From NCBI GenBank assembly GCA_016713985.1, contig JADJOD010000022.1, positions 1 through 64,000 of the forward strand: a DNA stretch of 64,000 bases, in the 5' to 3' direction. The notes beneath the pieces are model-generated. The model saw nothing but the letters and a program-made list of their open reading frames with translations, was not told the origin of the DNA and ran no database searches. Both the position numbers and the translations under genes were made by a program. Positions 63,668 through 64,000 of this stretch are shown here, piece by piece (within the stretch, counting starts at the first letter, position 1; the number at the start of each line of letters is the position of its first letter). The DNA comes from Lewinellaceae bacterium. GTDB lineage: Bacteria > Bacteroidota > Bacteroidia > Chitinophagales > Saprospiraceae.

Positions 63668-64000
63668 ATGGAAACCTTGACCACCAACGGTATAACGGTC
63701 AGTGTAGAAACGCAGTACCTGCCTACCCACTCCAACCCGCGTGAGTTGAAGTTTATTTTCGGGTATCATATTACCATTGAAAACGGCAGCCCTTTTATTG
63801 TACAATTACTGCGCCGCCATTGGGTCATTCAACATTCCGACGGCCGCCTGCGGGAAGTGGAAGGTGAAGGTGTCATCGGCGAACAACCGGTATTGAACCC
63901 CGGAGACAGCCACGAATACTCTTCTTTTTGCGACCTGGATACGGACATAGGCCGGATGCACGGAACCTACCTGATGACCCGACGTGACGACGGTTCCTTG
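63668..64000 (+). CDS. apaG: ApaG-like protein (N-terminal part, cut by window)
   Basis: The visible 111 residues from ATG 63668 have the ApaG pattern: FIFGYHITIENGSPFIVQLL, RRHWVIQHSDGRLREVEGEG, GEQPVLNPGDSHEYSSFCDL and GRMHGTYLMTRRDDG. ApaG is a fibronectin-like fold protein linked to Co2+/Mg2+ homeostasis and to dinucleoside polyphosphates. The last dozen or so codons are beyond the right edge. Confidence 0.9.
   Translation, partial: METLTTNGITVSVETQYLPTHSNPRELKFIFGYHITIENGSPFIVQLLRRHWVIQHSDGRLREVEGEGVIGEQPVLNPGDSHEYSSFCDLDTDIGRMHGTYLMTRRDDGSL

Overview
The window looks like chromosome of a Bacteroidota bacterium, probably of the Saprospiria/Chitinophagia side. This is inferred from SprB-type repeats and type IX secretion (T9SS) sorting domains, a gldE-type CBS protein directly after mutY-ssb, a Bat (Bacteroides aerotolerance) cluster, LptC/LptF envelope genes and several Bacteroidota-style -7 promoter boxes (TAnnTTTG). 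I see no transposase, phage module, CRISPR array, rRNA or tRNA.

Layout. 1-9.1 kb: end of a FAD oxidoreductase, a 2OG-Fe(II) oxygenase and a minus-strand Bat operon (moxR, a secreted DUF3298-like protein, DUF58, a BatD-like protein, an unknown 175-aa protein, batA, batB, batC). 9.3-17.6 kb: a GbsR-type regulator with a palindromic candidate operator, a membrane-anchored winged-helix regulator, an acetyltransferase-like gene, lptC, a CBS/CorC protein, a patatin fused to a multi-spanning membrane domain, and a Fur-family regulator. 17.6-25.8 kb: pyk, then acpP-fabF-rnc-mutY-ssb-gldE-lptF, a conserved housekeeping run. 25.8-37 kb: a glycosyltransferase fusion, a Gfo/Idh/MocA oxidoreductase, thrC with two parS-like sites, an OmpA/PD40 protein, fadA-fadB and a three-gene YtxH/holin-like envelope-stress cluster. 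37-43.8 kb: a 1365-aa T9SS adhesin with a CxxCH motif, an RluB-type pseudouridine synthase with 13 KPWQDR repeats, and a small beta-barrel. 44-49.6 kb: nadB, an Nramp-related transporter, FKBP, a hydrolase and ctaA. 49.6-50.5 kb: an 876-bp gene-free region with DnaA-box-like sites and an AT-rich block, flanked by divergent genes: a candidate oriC. 50.5-64 kb: DUF4197, HtrA-like protease, AlkD, a 28-aa membrane peptide, T9SS substrate, GH140-like enzyme, papain-DUF4384 protease, EF-G-like GTPase, an ECF sigma factor with a membrane partner, a lipoprotein and the start of apaG.

Two things stand out. First, a perfect match to the Bacillus parS consensus and a second palindromic parS-like site lie within 370 bp at thrC, about 20 kb from the oriC candidate, so the window may be the origin/centromere domain of the chromosome. 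Second, 15 genes contain 18 apparent one-base frame breaks, nearly all in mononucleotide runs and several mutually compensating. These genes are listed here as single reconstructed CDSs. Uncorrected consensus errors are the simplest explanation, and any automatic annotation of this contig would split or truncate these genes.
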